7,220 nucleotides of DNA from Chloroflexota bacterium (lineage in GTDB: Bacteria; Chloroflexota; Anaerolineae; J102), in the NCBI GenBank assembly GCA_003353825.1, contig PIVW01000303.1, positions 1-7,220 on the forward strand, in the 5' to 3' direction. The notes below the pieces were generated by a model. That model saw nothing but the letters and a program-made list of their open reading frames with translations. It was not told the origin of the DNA and did not search any database. The position numbers and the translations under genes are program-made. Of this stretch, positions 5,676-7,220 are shown in pieces. Position 1 is the first letter of the stretch. Every line of letters starts with the position of its first letter.

Positions 5676-6065
5676 TCATGTGTTACCATTGTAATCACCG
5701 TCCAAAAAGTGCCCGGGAGAGAAATCCTCGCTAAAAATTAATTCTTCGATCCTTTTGCTAAAAACCCTCCACAATGCAAGAATTCCAAAGAAAACAATGA
5801 CATACGACAAGATGAATCGTGTCCTTGACACTTCGCTTGGCCACCACGAAGAAGTAATATTATATACCCTTCCCTCTAAGATATGATCCGGTGTGCCACC
5901 CGCTGACGGGTGTCGCAGATAAATCGTCACAAATGAAACAGGATATCCAAGACTTAATGTCCTCTCGGGAAGCTGAACGGGTCTCGAGATTATGACAGTA
6001 CTCCATACAAGCACATAAACGAGAAATGCGAAACCGATGTATTTTACTATTCTCTTGATCATCAT
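5676..6065 (-). CDS. Small two-helix membrane protein, unknown function
   Basis: I do not recognise the family. The product is 129 residues (128 if translation starts at the second ATG, 6062). A hydrophobic helix at about 10-27 and another at about 83-101 flank a loop of about 55 residues. Basic residues lie before the first helix (KRIVK) and after the second (RVFSKR), which by the positive-inside rule puts both ends in the cytoplasm and the loop outside. The loop has Trp, Ser and Pro residues but no cysteines or known motif. AAAAGG lies about seven bases upstream of the ATG at 6062 and four upstream of the one at 6065, favouring 6062. The region is visibly more AT-rich than the left part of the window. 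No functional partner is evident. It could be a membrane component of unknown type. Confidence 0.65.
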   Translation of the reverse strand: MMIKRIVKYIGFAFLVYVLVWSTVIISRPVQLPERTLSLGYPVSFVTIYLRHPSAGGTPDHILEGRVYNITSSWWPSEVSRTRFILSYVIVFFGILALWRVFSKRIEELIFSEDFSPGHFLDGDYNGNT

Positions 6066-6081
6066 AATACCTTTTGTAGGA

Positions 6082-6172
6082 GCTACGCAGTTGCTACGAG
6101 ATGCCCAAATACTGTAGCACTTTTTCTGTAAACTCTGATCATTTTTGCGCGATTACCTTTCTACTGCGTAGC
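6082..6172. repeat. 10-bp inverted repeat spanning the upstream region of the membrane protein gene
   Basis: GCTACGCAGT (6082-6091) and ACTGCGTAGC (6163-6172) are exact inverse complements about 71 bases apart. Extra GCTAC and GTAGC copies occur nearby (6093-6097 and 6114-6118). No target duplication is seen at the edges, so it is unclear whether this is a degraded miniature element, a regulatory pair of sites or chance. Confidence 0.45.
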
Positions 6173-6214
6173 CCCGGTCATGTTTAAGGTCGACAGTCAA
6201 TATCAGTATTTATC

Positions 6215-6760
6215 TTATTGTTGGGCCACAAGGTTCCAAGTTAGATCGACACTGGCAAGCCCTGCGATTTCATGATGCATCACGTTGATACGGTGAGTGC
6301 CGGCGCCAATATATTCGGTGGTACTGAAGGTGCCCGGACCCTGCCATCCATCGATGATTAGATCATTATACCAGTCCCAACCATCAAGCCAAACCCTAAC
6401 ACCATCATCCGCTGATGCCGTAAAATCATACCATCCAGATACGGGAAAATGGAAATCTCCGGACCACTGAACCTTAAAGTTGTCATCGCTTATCCCATGA
6501 TTCGGTCCGTCACTTCCCCAATCGAATGAAATGGAACCGTCACAGCGAGCAAAAATCGTATTGCCTGTCACAGGGTTAATATAGAGTCCCTTGAATTTCC
6601 CCTGAGGGCACTGTAGCCAGCCGGCGTTATAACCTTTGTACCACCAGTATTTCCTATCAAGGCGGTGATCAAAGGGAAAGTCGACATATGCACTACTCGA
6701 ATCGTGATACATTTGGGGCGGCCATCCAATAGTGTAAATTTGGTCGGAAAAAAGACACAT
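6215..6760 (-). CDS. PA14-domain protein, downstream part of an interrupted gene
   Basis: The 181-residue frame ends in a clear PA14 domain at about 59-178: GLYINPVTGN (58-67), ISFDWGSDGPNHGISDDNF (77-95), VQWSGDFHFPVSGWYDF (97-113), SADDGVRVWLDG (116-127), LIIDGW (134-139) and a final THRINVMHHEIAGLASVDLTW. PA14 is a beta-barrel domain that usually binds sugars and is found in secreted or surface proteins. No signal peptide is present at this start, which is odd for such a protein. The frame continues upstream of the ATG for 16 sense codons until a TAG at 6809-6811, beyond which the same frame is open again to 7100. AGGAGG lies about 13 bases before the ATG, long for a working site, and those bases also encode Gly-Gly-Gly in the extended frame. 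It is either a separate small gene or, more likely, the tail of a broken one. Confidence 0.72.
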   Translation of the reverse strand: MCLFSDQIYTIGWPPQMYHDSSSAYVDFPFDHRLDRKYWWYKGYNAGWLQCPQGKFKGLYINPVTGNTIFARCDGSISFDWGSDGPNHGISDDNFKVQWSGDFHFPVSGWYDFTASADDGVRVWLDGWDWYNDLIIDGWQGPGTFSTTEYIGAGTHRINVMHHEIAGLASVDLTWNLVAQQ

Positions 6761-6808
6761 TGTCGGATCTGTTCCTCCTCCGTACCAATTGCAAAAATTA
6801 ATCTCTTT

Positions 6809-7090
6809 CTACTCTGAGGGGCCATCGGGCGGATTGGCATTGTAGTTCCCTGCCCATGAACTAAGCTGAGGTTGAATGTCACCAACGATATTCTCTACAT
6901 TCTCTGGATAGTCGGGGTATACAGGGTTATTCACAATAAGCTCTATTGCTGTCCAGTAAGTTTGCCACGGTAGTATCTCTTCCGCGCTCTCGGATCCCAC
7001 CGTAAAGGAAGTGTCTTCATCCATGAACGTGGTATCCTCATAGTAGTCGGGGAGATTAGACGAATATGTGAATCCTGGTTGAATATACAA
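6809..7090 (-). pseudogene. Upstream fragment of the interrupted PA14 gene
   Basis: This 93-codon stretch begins only at a TTG (7090) and is closed by TAG at 6809-6811; another in-frame TAG lies at 7100-7102. It is in exactly the same frame as the PA14 gene (330 bases between the two starts). The sequence is acidic and rich in Tyr, Pro and Asn (SNLPDYYEDTTFMDEDTSF, then NPVYPDYPENVENIVGDIQP), resembling a secreted or surface protein linker. No homologous family is recognised and no signal peptide or convincing ribosome binding site is present. Read through the TAG, it continues KEINFCNWYGGGTDPTMCLF into the PA14 frame and reads like one continuous protein. The simplest view is an N-terminally damaged gene with at least one nonsense mutation. 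A genuine small gene cannot be excluded. Confidence 0.5.
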
Positions 7091-7220
7091 TACCTTCGCC
7101 TAAATTGAAGAAAGCTCTTTGTGGCAGACTCGTGACCAAATTCACCCCACAACAGGGCAAATATCGAACAAAAATAGGGATGAATGCCTTGAAAACGATC
7201 AGTTTTTGACACTTTCTCTC
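7091..7220. other. Window edge without a supported gene
   Basis: On the minus strand one frame is open from the edge to 7059 without an ATG, and another has a GTG at 7212. The frame of the PA14 gene contains stops here (TAG at 7100-7102 and TGA codons further up). None has a ribosome binding site or recognisable protein. The signal-peptide part of the PA14 gene, if it ever existed, may lie here in shifted frames or beyond the edge. Confidence 0.4.

Noticed and set aside
6943..7212. Minus-strand frame of 89 codons starting with GTG
   Set aside because: Overlaps the PA14-gene frame in another phase, becomes Arg-rich mirror-like sequence toward its end, and has no ribosome site.

Overview
The window looks like a bacterial chromosome segment of medium GC, with ordinary ATG starts and several usable Shine-Dalgarno sites. 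The divergent Prs variant, paired XdhC-family genes, P1-family peptidase and tandem DUF333 lipoprotein fit an environmental bacterium, possibly Chloroflexota. That placement is an impression from gene style, not a demonstrated fact. No rRNA, tRNA, CRISPR array, phage gene or transposase is visible.

Layout. Positions 1-424 (minus) hold the N-terminal part of a secreted lipoprotein built of near-identical DUF333 repeats; it runs off the left edge. Positions 595-1581 (minus) encode a ribose-phosphate pyrophosphokinase-like protein. Between it and the next gene (1582-1904) lies a 126-bp miniature transposable element with 13-bp terminal inverted repeats, an 8-bp target duplication and three internal hairpins. 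Positions 1905-2807 (minus) encode a P1-family (DmpA/NylC-type) self-cleaving peptidase. A divergent intergenic region follows, with a consensus TATAAT box that appears to produce a leaderless mRNA. From it run three tightly spaced plus-strand genes: a short XdhC/CoxI-domain protein, a full-length XdhC-like protein and a zinc-type medium-chain dehydrogenase (2950-5263). Positions 5264-5675 carry no convincing gene, only inverted repeats suited to transcription termination between convergent units. The right end (5676-7220, minus) holds a small two-helix membrane protein and a PA14-domain protein whose reading frame is interrupted by one in-frame TAG and which has no visible signal peptide, so it is probably decaying.

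How it fits together. The only clear functional unit is the plus-strand operon. XdhC proteins deliver and mature the molybdenum cofactor of xanthine dehydrogenase or CO dehydrogenase-type enzymes. Here the short protein keeps the conserved GGGC and CGG motifs that the long one has lost, so they may work as complementary halves. No molybdoenzyme is visible; the partner next door is a dehydrogenase. The other genes look like independent units.

I did not find a clearly new biological system. The most notable items are the miniature element, the complementary XdhC pair with its leaderless promoter, the TAG-interrupted PA14 gene and the recent 168-bp in-gene duplication of the DUF333 lipoprotein.
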